In this document: piece after piece, positions 22,812 to 30,711 of the stretch
Layout: every line of letters begins with the position of its first letter
How positions within the stretch are numbered: the first letter of the stretch is position 1
From: Candidatus Mediterraneibacter intestinipullorum
GTDB taxonomy: Bacteria > Bacillota > Clostridia > Lachnospirales > Lachnospiraceae
DNA: 36,211 nucleotides
Assembly (NCBI GenBank): GCA_019118665.1
Contig: DWYM01000031.1
Span: 1 to 36,211 of the forward strand
Direction of reading: 5' to 3'
The notes under the pieces: model-generated
What the model saw: the letters and a program-made list of their open reading frames with translations, nothing else
What the model was told of the DNA's origin: nothing
Databases searched by the model: none
Made by a program: the position numbers and the translations under genes

Positions 22812-23672
22812 ATGATGAAACCATTAATATTACAATCGGATTTCGGAACGGCTGACGGAGCGGTCAGCGCAATGTATGGAGTGGCGTACGGCGTGAACCA
22901 GGACCTGAGCATCTCGGATCTGACCCATGAGATCCCTCAGTATGACATATGGGAAGCGTCTTATCGTCTTATCCAGACTGTAAGTTACTGGCCGGAAGGG
23001 TCGGTATTTGTCAGCGTAGTAGACCCGGGAGTCGGCTCAACGAGGAGGAGCATTGTTGTCCGCACAAAGACCGGACAGTATATCGTGACTCCGGACAATG
23101 GGACACTCACCCATGTAAAACGGATCATCGGGCTCGACGGCGCAAGAGTCATAGACGAGAGGGTGAACCGTCTGCCCAGCTCTGGAGAGAGCTACACATT
23201 CCATGGCAGGGATATCTATGCCTACACCGGAGCCAGACTGGCATCCGGCGTGATCTCTTTTGATGAGGTGGGGCCTGAAGTGGAAAGGGGCAGCGTGATC
23301 GAGCTGCCTGTTGTAGAGGCGGTTTATGACGGAGAAAAAGTCAGCGGGACTATTGATGTCCTGGATGTGCGGTTCGGAAGCCTGTGGACCAACATCCCAA
23401 GAGAAATGTTTTTAAAGCTGGGCGTCAATCACGGCGGCCGGGTTGAGATAAGCATAGAGAACGAGACCCGGACCCTGTATAAAAATATTCTTGTGTATGC
23501 AAAGAGTTTTGCTGATGTGTATGTGGGAGAACCTCTTTTGTATGTGAACAGCCTGGACTGCATGGCTGTGGCCATCAATCAGGGAAGTTTTGCCAGAGCG
23601 TACAACATCGGAACAGGAACAAGCTGGCGCATCGCGATCCGAAAAGCGCCCCGCATCATTTACGAAGATTGA
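22812..23672 (+). CDS. SAM hydroxide adenosyltransferase (DUF62 family), paralog 1
   Basis: The 286-residue protein belongs to the fluorinase/chlorinase-like DUF62 family. It has LQSDFGTADGAVSAMYG at the N-terminus, then VVDPGVGSTRR and TPDNGTL, then FHGRD. The Asp-Arg-His triad of the archaeal SAM hydroxide adenosyltransferase is kept with matching spacing: Asp71, Arg78, His131. Such enzymes split S-adenosylmethionine with hydroxide to adenosine and methionine; halogenase activity is not expected because this triad marks the hydrolase branch. ATG 22815 is an equally possible start. It leads an operon with an ECF transporter and a second paralog at 26312. The physiological purpose of SAM hydrolysis here is unknown. 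Confidence 0.88.
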   Translation: MMKPLILQSDFGTADGAVSAMYGVAYGVNQDLSISDLTHEIPQYDIWEASYRLIQTVSYWPEGSVFVSVVDPGVGSTRRSIVVRTKTGQYIVTPDNGTLTHVKRIIGLDGARVIDERVNRLPSSGESYTFHGRDIYAYTGARLASGVISFDEVGPEVERGSVIELPVVEAVYDGEKVSGTIDVLDVRFGSLWTNIPREMFLKLGVNHGGRVEISIENETRTLYKNILVYAKSFADVYVGEPLLYVNSLDCMAVAINQGSFARAYNIGTGTSWRIAIRKAPRIIYED

Positions 23673-23685
23673 GACGAGGAATAAA

Positions 23686-25404
23686 ATGAAGCAGACAGAA
23701 AAAAAGCCGGTCATAGAATTTAAGGATTTTCAGTTTCAGTATTTCAGTCAGGCGGAGCCTACCCTCCAGAATATCAATCTGACGATCTACGAAGGAGAAA
23801 AGGTATTGCTGGCAGGACCCAGCGGAAGCGGAAAGAGCACGCTGGGGCATTGTTTGAATGGTCTGATCCCTTTCTCGTACAAAGGGGAGATCAAGGGAAG
23901 TCTGAAGATCATGGGCCAGGAGAGCAGAGATATGGATATCTTTGAGCTGTCCAAGAAGGTAGGGACTGTGCTCCAGGATTCTGACGGTCAGTTTATCGGT
24001 CTGACAGTGGGAGAGGATGTTGCCTTTGCCCTGGAAAATGACTGCGTGGCCCAGGACGCCATGAGAGAGACGGTCCAGAAGGTGACGGACATCGTGGACA
24101 TGGGGAAGCTGCTGGAATCCTCGCCTTTTGAACTTTCAGGAGGTCAGAAGCAAAGAGTGTCCTTTGCCGGAGTAATGGTAGATGATGTGGATATCCTGCT
24201 GTTTGACGAGCCCCTCGCCAACCTTGACCCTGCTACCGGCAAGACGGCGATCGACCTGATAGACAGAGTATGGCGGAAAGAGAAGAAAACAGTGGTCATC
24301 ATTGAACACAGGCTGGAAGACGTTCTCTACCGGGATGTGGACAGGGTGATCGTCGTAAGTGAAGGGGGCATTGTGGCTGACATGACGCCGGACGAGCTGA
24401 TGGCAGCGGACATTCTCCCGAAACTGGGAATCCGCGAACCTCTCTATGTGACGGCACTGAAATATGCCGGTGTGAAAGTGACTCCTCAGATGAAGGCGGG
24501 CAGGATGGATACCCTTGATATCGCCCAGGTCAGAGAAGCGCTCCTGTCATGGAACAAGGAACAGCCGGAGAAAAGAGAGAGCCTGACAGGACCGGAGCTT
24601 TTGAAGGCTGAGGACATAAGCTTTCAATATACGAAGAAACGGAGGATACTCCGTGACGTCAGCTTCCTCATCCGGGAGGGAGAGATGGTCAGCATCGTGG
24701 GAACGAACGGAGCAGGGAAAAGCACGCTGGCAAAGCTGATCTGTGGTTTTGTGAAGGAAGATAAAGGGAAGCTGTATTACAGCGGACATGACATGTCGGA
24801 CTGGACGATAAAGGAGCGCTCCGGGAAGATCGGTTTTGTCATGCAGAATCCCAATCAGATGATCTGCAAGCCCATGATCTATGACGAGGTGGCGCTGGGC
24901 CTTAGGATCAGAGGAGTACCGGAGGAGGAAATCGAGGCAAAAGTGGACAAGGCGCTTAAGATATGCGGGCTTGCCCCATTTAAGAAATGGCCGGTGTCTG
25001 CTCTTAGCTTTGGACAGAAAAAGAGGGTAACCATTGCTTCTGTCCTTGTCATGGAGCCTAAGATCCTCATCCTGGATGAGCCTACGGCAGGGCAGGATTA
25101 TCATCACTATACAGAGATCATGGAATTTTTAAAGAGCCTGAACAGCCAGGGCGTGACCATCATAATGATCACTCATGACATGCACCTGATGCTGGAATAC
25201 ACGCCCCACGCCATCGTGATATCGGGCGGAGAAAAGATCGGGGATGCGGGTGCGGTGGACATACTCACAGATGAAGGGATCGCGGAGCGGGCAAACCTGA
25301 AGGTTACCTCTCTGTACGAACTTGCCGTCAGGACAGGAATGGAAGAACCGTCTTCCTTTGTGCAGAATTTTATCAATTATGAGAGGGGGACGAGGAGAGA
25401 ATGA
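23686..25404 (+). CDS. Duplicated ECF transporter ATPase (two ABC domains in one chain)
   Basis: The 572-residue protein contains two nucleotide-binding domains. The first (about 10-250) has GPSGSGKST, LSGGQKQRVSFAG and LLFDEPLANLDP. The second (about 305-540) has GTNGAGKST, a variant signature LSFGQKKRVTIAS and LILDEPTAGQDY. This is the fused EcfA-EcfA' form found in YkoD-like ECF transporters. It energises the EcfT and S-component encoded next. ATG 23686 is used because GAGGA precedes it; the longer frame from 23590 would lie inside the DUF62 gene. The EcfT gene overlaps its stop (ATGA). Confidence 0.92.
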   Translation: MKQTEKKPVIEFKDFQFQYFSQAEPTLQNINLTIYEGEKVLLAGPSGSGKSTLGHCLNGLIPFSYKGEIKGSLKIMGQESRDMDIFELSKKVGTVLQDSDGQFIGLTVGEDVAFALENDCVAQDAMRETVQKVTDIVDMGKLLESSPFELSGGQKQRVSFAGVMVDDVDILLFDEPLANLDPATGKTAIDLIDRVWRKEKKTVVIIEHRLEDVLYRDVDRVIVVSEGGIVADMTPDELMAADILPKLGIREPLYVTALKYAGVKVTPQMKAGRMDTLDIAQVREALLSWNKEQPEKRESLTGPELLKAEDISFQYTKKRRILRDVSFLIREGEMVSIVGTNGAGKSTLAKLICGFVKEDKGKLYYSGHDMSDWTIKERSGKIGFVMQNPNQMICKPMIYDEVALGLRIRGVPEEEIEAKVDKALKICGLAPFKKWPVSALSFGQKKRVTIASVLVMEPKILILDEPTAGQDYHHYTEIMEFLKSLNSQGVTIIMITHDMHLMLEYTPHAIVISGGEKIGDAGAVDILTDEGIAERANLKVTSLYELAVRTGMEEPSSFVQNFINYERGTRRE

Positions 25405-26234
25405 AAGCGAAGCTGTTTGACTACATTGACAGAGATAATTACATCTATAACCTGTCGGGGCTCACAAAGCTGATCGCTTTTATCTGCCTGACCTTTTCCG
25501 TGATGTTTTCTTATGACATCCGGTATATCCTTTTTGTCCTGGTCCTGTCCATTGTATTTTTCCGGCTGTCTGAGATCCGGTTTAAGCAGATCCGGCTCAT
25601 GGTGGTCTATGTGGGGATCTTTCTTGTATTTAATTTTCTGCTGACCTTTTTGTTCAGCCCGCAGTATGGGGTTGAGATATATGGAACGTCCCATGAGATC
25701 TTCCGGTTCAACAGCCGGTATATCGTGACGCTGGAACAGCTTTTGTACCAGGTTACGAAAATCCTCAAATATGCTTCCGGGATCCCTCTGGGAATGATAT
25801 TTTTGCTGACCACAAACCCCAGTGAGTTTGCGGCTTCCCTCAACCGGATCGGAGTGAGCTATAAGGCGGCGTATGCCCTCGCTCTGACACTGCGTTATTT
25901 CCCGGATATGATAAGGGATTATCAGGACATTTCCCTTGCACAGCAGAGCAGGGGACTGGATCTTTCCAGAAAAGAGAAGACAAAAACTCGTGTAAAGAAC
26001 ATGATGAATATTTTCGTACCGCTGATCTTTACGACCCTGGACAGGATCGAGCTGATCAGCAATGCCATGGAATTAAGAGGATTCGGCAAGCACAAAAAGA
26101 GGACCTGGTATGCGGGCAGACCGCTGCACAGGGGAGATTATCTGGCAATGTTGTTTTCCATTACCGTGCTGGCTGGCTCCATCGCTGTATCCGTCTTTGT
26201 GAACGGTTCGAGGTTTTACAATCCGTTTGTATAA
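25401..26234 (+). CDS. ECF transporter transmembrane subunit EcfT
   Basis: The 277-residue membrane protein has at least five hydrophobic segments (such as LIAFICLTFSVMFSY and YVGIFLVFNFLLTFLF) and two Ala-Arg-Gly-type coupling helices, AQQSRGLDL (about 193) and AMELRGFG (about 223), which contact the two ATPase domains. It starts in an ATGA overlap with the ATPase gene. EcfT is the shared scaffold that topples the substrate-binding S-component during transport. Confidence 0.92.
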   Translation: MKAKLFDYIDRDNYIYNLSGLTKLIAFICLTFSVMFSYDIRYILFVLVLSIVFFRLSEIRFKQIRLMVVYVGIFLVFNFLLTFLFSPQYGVEIYGTSHEIFRFNSRYIVTLEQLLYQVTKILKYASGIPLGMIFLLTTNPSEFAASLNRIGVSYKAAYALALTLRYFPDMIRDYQDISLAQQSRGLDLSRKEKTKTRVKNMMNIFVPLIFTTLDRIELISNAMELRGFGKHKKRTWYAGRPLHRGDYLAMLFSITVLAGSIAVSVFVNGSRFYNPFV

Positions 26235-26311
26235 AGAGCCGGATGCGGGCGCGTATCCCCAGTGTGGGATTCTTGGCATGTGTACGGTTTTATGAAGGGA
26301 GAAGATGATCT

Positions 26312-27157
26312 ATGAAACCGATTCTGGTATTCCAGACAGATTTTACTTATAAAGAGGGGGCAGTGAGTTCCATGTACGGCGTTGTAAAAAGCGTTGACCG
26401 TGAACTGGAGATCATGGATGGGACTCATGAACTGCCCCAGTATGACACATGGAGCGCGAGCTACCGGCTCTGGCAGAGCCTTCCCTTCTGGCCTGAAGGG
26501 ACCATCTATGTGTCGGTTGTTGATCCCGGCGTTGGCACAGAACGACGCGCCTGTGTGGTAAAGACATCAGATGGTCATTATGTGGTATCGCCGGACAATG
26601 GTTCTCTGACCCATGTGAAACGGTTCATTGGGATCGAGGCAGTCCGCATGATCGATGAATCTGTAAACCGCCTGAGAGGAAAAGGCACCGAGGAGGTGGC
26701 CATCTTCCACGGCCGGGACCTGTTCGGCTATACTGCGGCGCGCCTGGCCAGCGGAATCATCAGCTTTGAGGGCGTGGGCCCGGAATATCCTGTGGAGGAG
26801 ATTGTTGAGCATCCCATCCTGGAGCCTGTGATCGGACCGGGGAAAGTCCGGGGAGTGTTTGAGATCAATGACCCGAATTTTGGAAACCTGTGGACAAATA
26901 TTCCCCTGAGAGCATTCCGGGAGGCCGGTTTTGAGTATGGGGATATGATCCATACCGTTGTATGCCGCCATGGGGAGCCTGTGTTTGACAAAACTGTTTT
27001 GTTCCACCAAAGCTTTGGCTTTGCGGAAAAAGGAGCTCCCATGATCTACAACAATGAGTTGATGAAGGTGGCTATGGCAGTCAGCCAAGGTAACTTCTGT
27101 GAACAGTATAACCTTGGATACGGTCCCCAGTGGAGCGTAGAGTTCACAAAAGATTAA
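26312..27157 (+). CDS. SAM hydroxide adenosyltransferase (DUF62 family), paralog 2
   Basis: The 281-residue protein is a paralog of the product at 22812-23672, alike over the full length (FQTDFTYKEGAVSSMYG, VVDPGVGTERR, SPDNGSLTHVKR, FHGRD). It also keeps the triad (Asp71, Arg78, His133), so both copies look catalytically competent. Differences concentrate in the C-terminal third, for example FGNLWTNIPLRAFREAGFEYGD against the other copy's FGSLWTNIPREMFLKLGVNHGG. It lies between EcfT (77 bases upstream) and the S-component (33 bases downstream), with GGGAG before the ATG. Why one operon needs two copies is not known; hetero-oligomer formation or different substrates are both possible. Confidence 0.87.
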   Translation: MKPILVFQTDFTYKEGAVSSMYGVVKSVDRELEIMDGTHELPQYDTWSASYRLWQSLPFWPEGTIYVSVVDPGVGTERRACVVKTSDGHYVVSPDNGSLTHVKRFIGIEAVRMIDESVNRLRGKGTEEVAIFHGRDLFGYTAARLASGIISFEGVGPEYPVEEIVEHPILEPVIGPGKVRGVFEINDPNFGNLWTNIPLRAFREAGFEYGDMIHTVVCRHGEPVFDKTVLFHQSFGFAEKGAPMIYNNELMKVAMAVSQGNFCEQYNLGYGPQWSVEFTKD

Positions 27158-27190
27158 CATATATCTAACATCTAAAGGAGGAAAAACAAA

Positions 27191-27751
27191 ATGGAGAAAA
27201 AATTATTTGAGTTCAAAACAAAGACCATCGTTGCGACCGGATTGGGAGCAGCTTTGTTTATCGTGCTGTTTATGTATGTGAAGATCCCCACCGGGATCCC
27301 GGAGACAGATATCAAGACCGCATACGGTATCGGTGCGTTTTTCGGCGCTCTTTTCGGACCGATCGCGGGAGGTCTCATCGGCCTGATCGGACACGGTCTG
27401 TCTGATGCCATCCAGTATGGCTCTCCGTGGTGGAGCTGGGTTGTGGCAAGCGGCCTTACCTGTTTTATCACAGGTCTCGCATACCCGAAATTAAAGGCTT
27501 CAGAAGGTGAGTTTGGCAAGAAGGACATCCTTCTTTTCAATGTGTACCAGATCATCGGAAATGTGATCGCATGGGTGATCGTGGCTCCTGTATTGGATAT
27601 CGTGATCTATGCAGAGCCTGCAAACCTTGTATTTACTCAGGGCATTGTCGCTGCCATCAGCAATGCAGTGTCAGCCGGCGTTATCGGAACGATCCTGCTC
27701 GCGATCTACAGCAAGACCAGATCCAAAAAGGGAAGCCTTACAAAAGAGTAG
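27191..27751 (+). CDS. ECF transporter S-component, UPF0397-like, substrate unknown
   Basis: The 186-residue protein has about five to six hydrophobic segments, starting with TIVATGLGAALFIVLFMYVK, and GAFFGALFGPIAGGLIGLIGHGLSDAIQYG-type features: a GPIAG turn and a GHGLSDAIQYG motif that I associate with UPF0397 S-components. S-components bind the vitamin or other micronutrient in the membrane. AAAGGAGG precedes the ATG. Placement after EcfAA' and EcfT makes a complete ECF module. The ligand cannot be assigned; the two SAM hydrolases in the same operon hint at an adenosine-, methionine- or SAM-related compound, but this is inference. Confidence 0.85.
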   Translation: MEKKLFEFKTKTIVATGLGAALFIVLFMYVKIPTGIPETDIKTAYGIGAFFGALFGPIAGGLIGLIGHGLSDAIQYGSPWWSWVVASGLTCFITGLAYPKLKASEGEFGKKDILLFNVYQIIGNVIAWVIVAPVLDIVIYAEPANLVFTQGIVAAISNAVSAGVIGTILLAIYSKTRSKKGSLTKE

Positions 27752-27782
27752 TCAGGTATCCCGGCAATTGAGGTGAATGATT

Positions 27783-27815
27783 CGCCGGGGGAGCATAAGT
27801 TATGCTTTCCCGGCG
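27783..27815 (+). terminator. Strong 16-pair hairpin after the ECF operon, without T run
   Basis: Bases 27783-27798 pair with 27800-27815, 16 pairs including two G-U, around a minimal loop. The following bases are GATTTC, so the usual T run is lacking. It may act as a transcript-stabilising 3' end, a processing site or a factor-assisted terminator for the ECF operon. Confidence 0.6.
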
Positions 27816-27838
27816 GATTTCAGAGAAGGAGAAAGTAT

Positions 27839-27867
27839 TTGCCTATCGTTTCGCGATATGATATAAT
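27839..27867 (+). promoter_or_regulatory. pnp promoter
   Basis: TTGCCT (27839-27844) and TATAAT (27862-27867) are 17 bases apart, with a TG two bases before the -10 (extended -10). Transcription should begin near 27874, giving a leader of about 120 bases. Confidence 0.8.
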
Positions 27868-27881
27868 ATGTCAGATTGAGA

Positions 27882-27962
27882 GCAGGTATATGTAACCGAG
27901 ACCACTGAAAAGTGTATTAGGAGCGACATAGTATATTTTTCAGTAGTTTCGGAGACGCCTGC
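27882..27962 (+). promoter_or_regulatory. Long double-stranded hairpin in the pnp leader
   Basis: An outer stem GCAGG (27882-27886) with CCTGC (27958-27962) encloses an inner stem, 27896-27912 with 27936-27952. The inner stem makes 17 positions with one C-A mismatch and two G-U pairs. The apical loop covers 27913-27935. In E. coli a pnp leader stem of this kind is cut by RNase III and then destabilised by PNPase for autoregulation. The layout here suggests a functional analogue; no sequence similarity is claimed. Confidence 0.6.
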
Positions 27963-27995
27963 CCGCACAAAAAATTACGATAAAAGGAGAACACC

Positions 27996-30083
27996 ATGTA
28001 CAAGAAGTATGAAATGGAACTTGCAGGCAGGACCCTGAGAGTGGACGTGGACAGAGTGGCAAAACAGGCGAATGGCGCCGTTCTGATGCACTATGGGGAC
28101 ACTACCGTACTCTGCACCGCGACAGCATCTGAAAAGCCAAGAGATGGGATCGACTTCTTCCCTCTGAGCGTGGAGTACAATGAGAGACTTTATTCAGTTG
28201 GAAAAATCCCCGGTGGATTCAATAAGAGAGAGGGAAAGGCATCTGAGAACGCGATCCTGACAGACCGTGTCATCGACCGCCCGATGCGCCCTCTTTTTCC
28301 GAAAGATTACAGAAATGACGTGACACTCGAAAATCTGGTGATGTCCGTGGAACAGGATTGCAGCCCGGAGCTGACAGCTATGCTGGGAGCGGCTCTCGCG
28401 ACGAGCATCTCTGACATCCCCTTTGACGGACCGATCTCCACGACTCAGGTAGGTCTCGTTGACGGAGAGTTTGTGTTCAACCCAACGGCAGCTCAGAGAG
28501 AGGTTTCCGATCTGGCGCTGACCGTGGCTTCCACGAAGGAGAAGGTCATCATGATCGAGGCCGGCGCAAACGAAGTGCCCGAGGACAAGATGATCGAAGC
28601 GATCTTTGCGGCACACGAGCTGAACCAGAAGGTGATCGCGTTCTTTGATACGATCGTTGCTGAGTGCGGAAAGCCGAAACACAGTTATGAGAGCTGCGCG
28701 GTCCCGCAGGAACTGTTTGACGCGATCAAGGAGATCGTTCCGCCGGCGGCGATGGAGGAAGCCGTCTTCACGGACGACAAGCAGACAAGAGAAGAGAATA
28801 TCCGTCAGATCACTGAAAAGCTGGAAGAGGCGTTCGCTGAGAACGAGGAGTGGCTTGGAGTGCTCGGCGAAGCTGTTTACCAGTATCAGAAGAAGACGGT
28901 CAGAAAGATGATCTTAAAAGATCACAAGCGTCCGGACGGACGTGCCATTGACGAGATCCGCCCGCTGGCAGCGGAGGTGGACCTGATACCGAGAGTGCAT
29001 GGATCTGCCATGTTCACGAGAGGACAGACACAGATCTGTACAGTGACCACACTGGCTCCTCTGTCTGAGGCACAGAGGCTGGATGGACTGGATGAGGCTG
29101 AGACCTCCAAACGGTATATGCATCATTATAATTTTCCATCCTATTCTGTGGGGGAGACAAGACCTTCCAGAGGTCCGGGACGCCGTGAGATCGGACACGG
29201 AGCTCTGGCGGAGAAAGCGCTCCTGCCAGTGCTTCCCGATGAGGCGGAGTTCCCCTATGCGATCCGCACCGTGTCGGAGACTTTTGAGTCCAACGGCTCC
29301 ACTTCCCAGGCAAGTGTGTGCGCGTCCAGTATGTCGCTGATGACGGCAGGCGTGCCGATCAAAGCCGCTGTTGCAGGTATTTCCGCAGGACTGGTGACAG
29401 GCGATACGGATGATGACTACCTGGTACTCACAGATATACAGGGACTGGAAGATTTCTTCGGAGATATGGACTTTAAGGTGGCAGGAACGCACAAGGGGAT
29501 CACGGCGATCCAGATGGACATTAAGATCCACGGCCTGACAAGACCGATCATCGAGGAGGCAATCTCTGCCACAAAGAAGGCGAGAACCTATATTATCGAT
29601 GAAGTTATGAACAAGGCGATCGCAGAGCCGAGGCCGGAAGTCGGACCGTATGCTCCGAAGATCATCCAGATGCAGATCGATCCTCAGAAGATTGGCGATG
29701 TGGTCGGACAGAGAGGCAAGACGATCAATGCGATCATTGAGCAGACCGGCGTGAAGATCGATATCGAGGACGACGGCTCCGTATCCATCTGCGGTACAGA
29801 GAAAGAAGGCATGGACCAGGCAGCAAAACTGATCCACACGATCGTGACAGAGTTTGAGGCGGGACAGGTATTTGAAGGAAAGGTCGTAAGCATCAAGGAA
29901 TTTGGAGCGTTCCTTGAGTTCGCCCCGGGCAAGGAAGGACTCGTGCATATCTCAAAGATCGCGAAAAAGCGTGTGGATAAAGTGGAAGACGTGCTTAAGC
30001 TCGGAGATGTAGTAAAGGCGGTCTGCCTTGGAAAGGACAAGATGGGCAGATTCAGCTTCAGCATCAGAGATGTGGCTGAGTAA
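27996..30083 (+). CDS. pnp: Polyribonucleotide nucleotidyltransferase (PNPase)
   Basis: The 695-residue enzyme is a 3'-5' phosphorolytic exoribonuclease. It has two RNase PH-like domains (first about 10-230, second about 305-545, with PGRREIGHGALAEKAL and DIQGLEDFFGDMDFKVAGT), a KH domain (about 555-615, VVGQRGKTINAIIEQTGVKIDIE) and a C-terminal S1 domain (about 620-690, GKVVSIKEFGAFLEFAPGKEGLVHIS). Length is typical for the family. AAAAGGAG precedes the ATG. The gene is monocistronic with its own promoter and structured leader, and it is followed by a GC-rich hairpin. Confidence 0.97.
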   Translation: MYKKYEMELAGRTLRVDVDRVAKQANGAVLMHYGDTTVLCTATASEKPRDGIDFFPLSVEYNERLYSVGKIPGGFNKREGKASENAILTDRVIDRPMRPLFPKDYRNDVTLENLVMSVEQDCSPELTAMLGAALATSISDIPFDGPISTTQVGLVDGEFVFNPTAAQREVSDLALTVASTKEKVIMIEAGANEVPEDKMIEAIFAAHELNQKVIAFFDTIVAECGKPKHSYESCAVPQELFDAIKEIVPPAAMEEAVFTDDKQTREENIRQITEKLEEAFAENEEWLGVLGEAVYQYQKKTVRKMILKDHKRPDGRAIDEIRPLAAEVDLIPRVHGSAMFTRGQTQICTVTTLAPLSEAQRLDGLDEAETSKRYMHHYNFPSYSVGETRPSRGPGRREIGHGALAEKALLPVLPDEAEFPYAIRTVSETFESNGSTSQASVCASSMSLMTAGVPIKAAVAGISAGLVTGDTDDDYLVLTDIQGLEDFFGDMDFKVAGTHKGITAIQMDIKIHGLTRPIIEEAISATKKARTYIIDEVMNKAIAEPRPEVGPYAPKIIQMQIDPQKIGDVVGQRGKTINAIIEQTGVKIDIEDDGSVSICGTEKEGMDQAAKLIHTIVTEFEAGQVFEGKVVSIKEFGAFLEFAPGKEGLVHISKIAKKRVDKVEDVLKLGDVVKAVCLGKDKMGRFSFSIRDVAE

Positions 30084-30121
30084 ATTTTAGACGTAAAATC
30101 AAAAGAGTGGAAAGATATGTG

Positions 30122-30145
30122 GTGCGGCGGTTTATACTGCCGCAC
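30122..30145 (+). terminator. GC-rich hairpin after pnp, weak T run
   Basis: GTGCGGC (30122-30128) pairs with GCCGCAC (30139-30145), extended inward by a G-U and a G-C pair around TTTATA. TGTGTATTTC follows, so the terminator is only fair. The rest of 30146-30279 is A-rich, with no gene and no clear promoter. A separate inverted repeat, GAGTGGAAA (30105-30113) and TTTCCACTC (30223-30231), spans this hairpin. Confidence 0.55.
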
Positions 30146-30279
30146 TGTGTATTTCGGGAAAGGGCTGTCAAAGAGTGTATAAAACAATTTTCAAAAAATA
30201 AAGGGAGATAAATCATAAAAGATTTCCACTCATAAAATATCAGAAAAACGCTCAGACTATGTAAGAACAATCAAAAGAA

Positions 30280-30711
30280 ATGGTGAAAATACTTATGAAA
30301 CGACTGAGTGAATATTTATTTCTGGGAACTCTTGGGGGAACACTTTATTATACATTTGAGGTGATATTCCGCGGATTTTCCCACTGGTCCATGTTCCTGC
30401 TGGGCGGGATATGCTTTGTGTTTTTTGCCCAGCAGGGGATGTGGACCGGGTGGGACGCTCCTCTGTGGAAACAGGTGGGCTGGTGCGTGATCTTTGTCAC
30501 TGCCGGAGAATTCATCACAGGTATCCTTGTCAATAAAGTGATGAGATGGGAAGTGTGGGACTATACGAACCAGCCCTTTCAGCTAATGGGACAGATCTGC
30601 CTGCCCTTTACCATTATTTTTTCCGGGTTGTGCGTGCTGGGCATTTTTCTCAGCAGTTATCTGCTCCATTTTTTGTACGGAGAGAAATTACCGCGCTTCC
30701 ATGTGCTGTAA
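30280..30711 (+). CDS. Small membrane protein of the CmpB / putative ABC-transporter type IV family
   Basis: The 143-residue protein has four hydrophobic segments (about 10-30, 37-52, 65-85, 105-130) and the motif WDYTNQPFQLMGQICLPF, which I associate with the ABC_trans_CmpB family. That family's real function is poorly known, and no partner ATPase is nearby. ATG 30280 has no ribosome binding site; ATG 30295 has GGTGA 8 bases upstream and gives MKRLSEYLF, so it may be the true start. Its last 24 bases overlap the end of the convergent CPBP gene. Confidence 0.7.
   Translation: MVKILMKRLSEYLFLGTLGGTLYYTFEVIFRGFSHWSMFLLGGICFVFFAQQGMWTGWDAPLWKQVGWCVIFVTAGEFITGILVNKVMRWEVWDYTNQPFQLMGQICLPFTIIFSGLCVLGIFLSSYLLHFLYGEKLPRFHVL

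Noticed and set aside
22812-23672. Halogenase (fluorinase/chlorinase) function for the DUF62 proteins
   Set aside because: Both copies keep the Asp-Arg-His triad with the spacing known from SAM hydroxide adenosyltransferases, which marks the hydrolase branch.
28914-29948. 344-codon minus-strand frame opposite pnp
   Set aside because: It is a shadow of the PNPase gene; the translation has no domain signature and no promoter or ribosome binding site.
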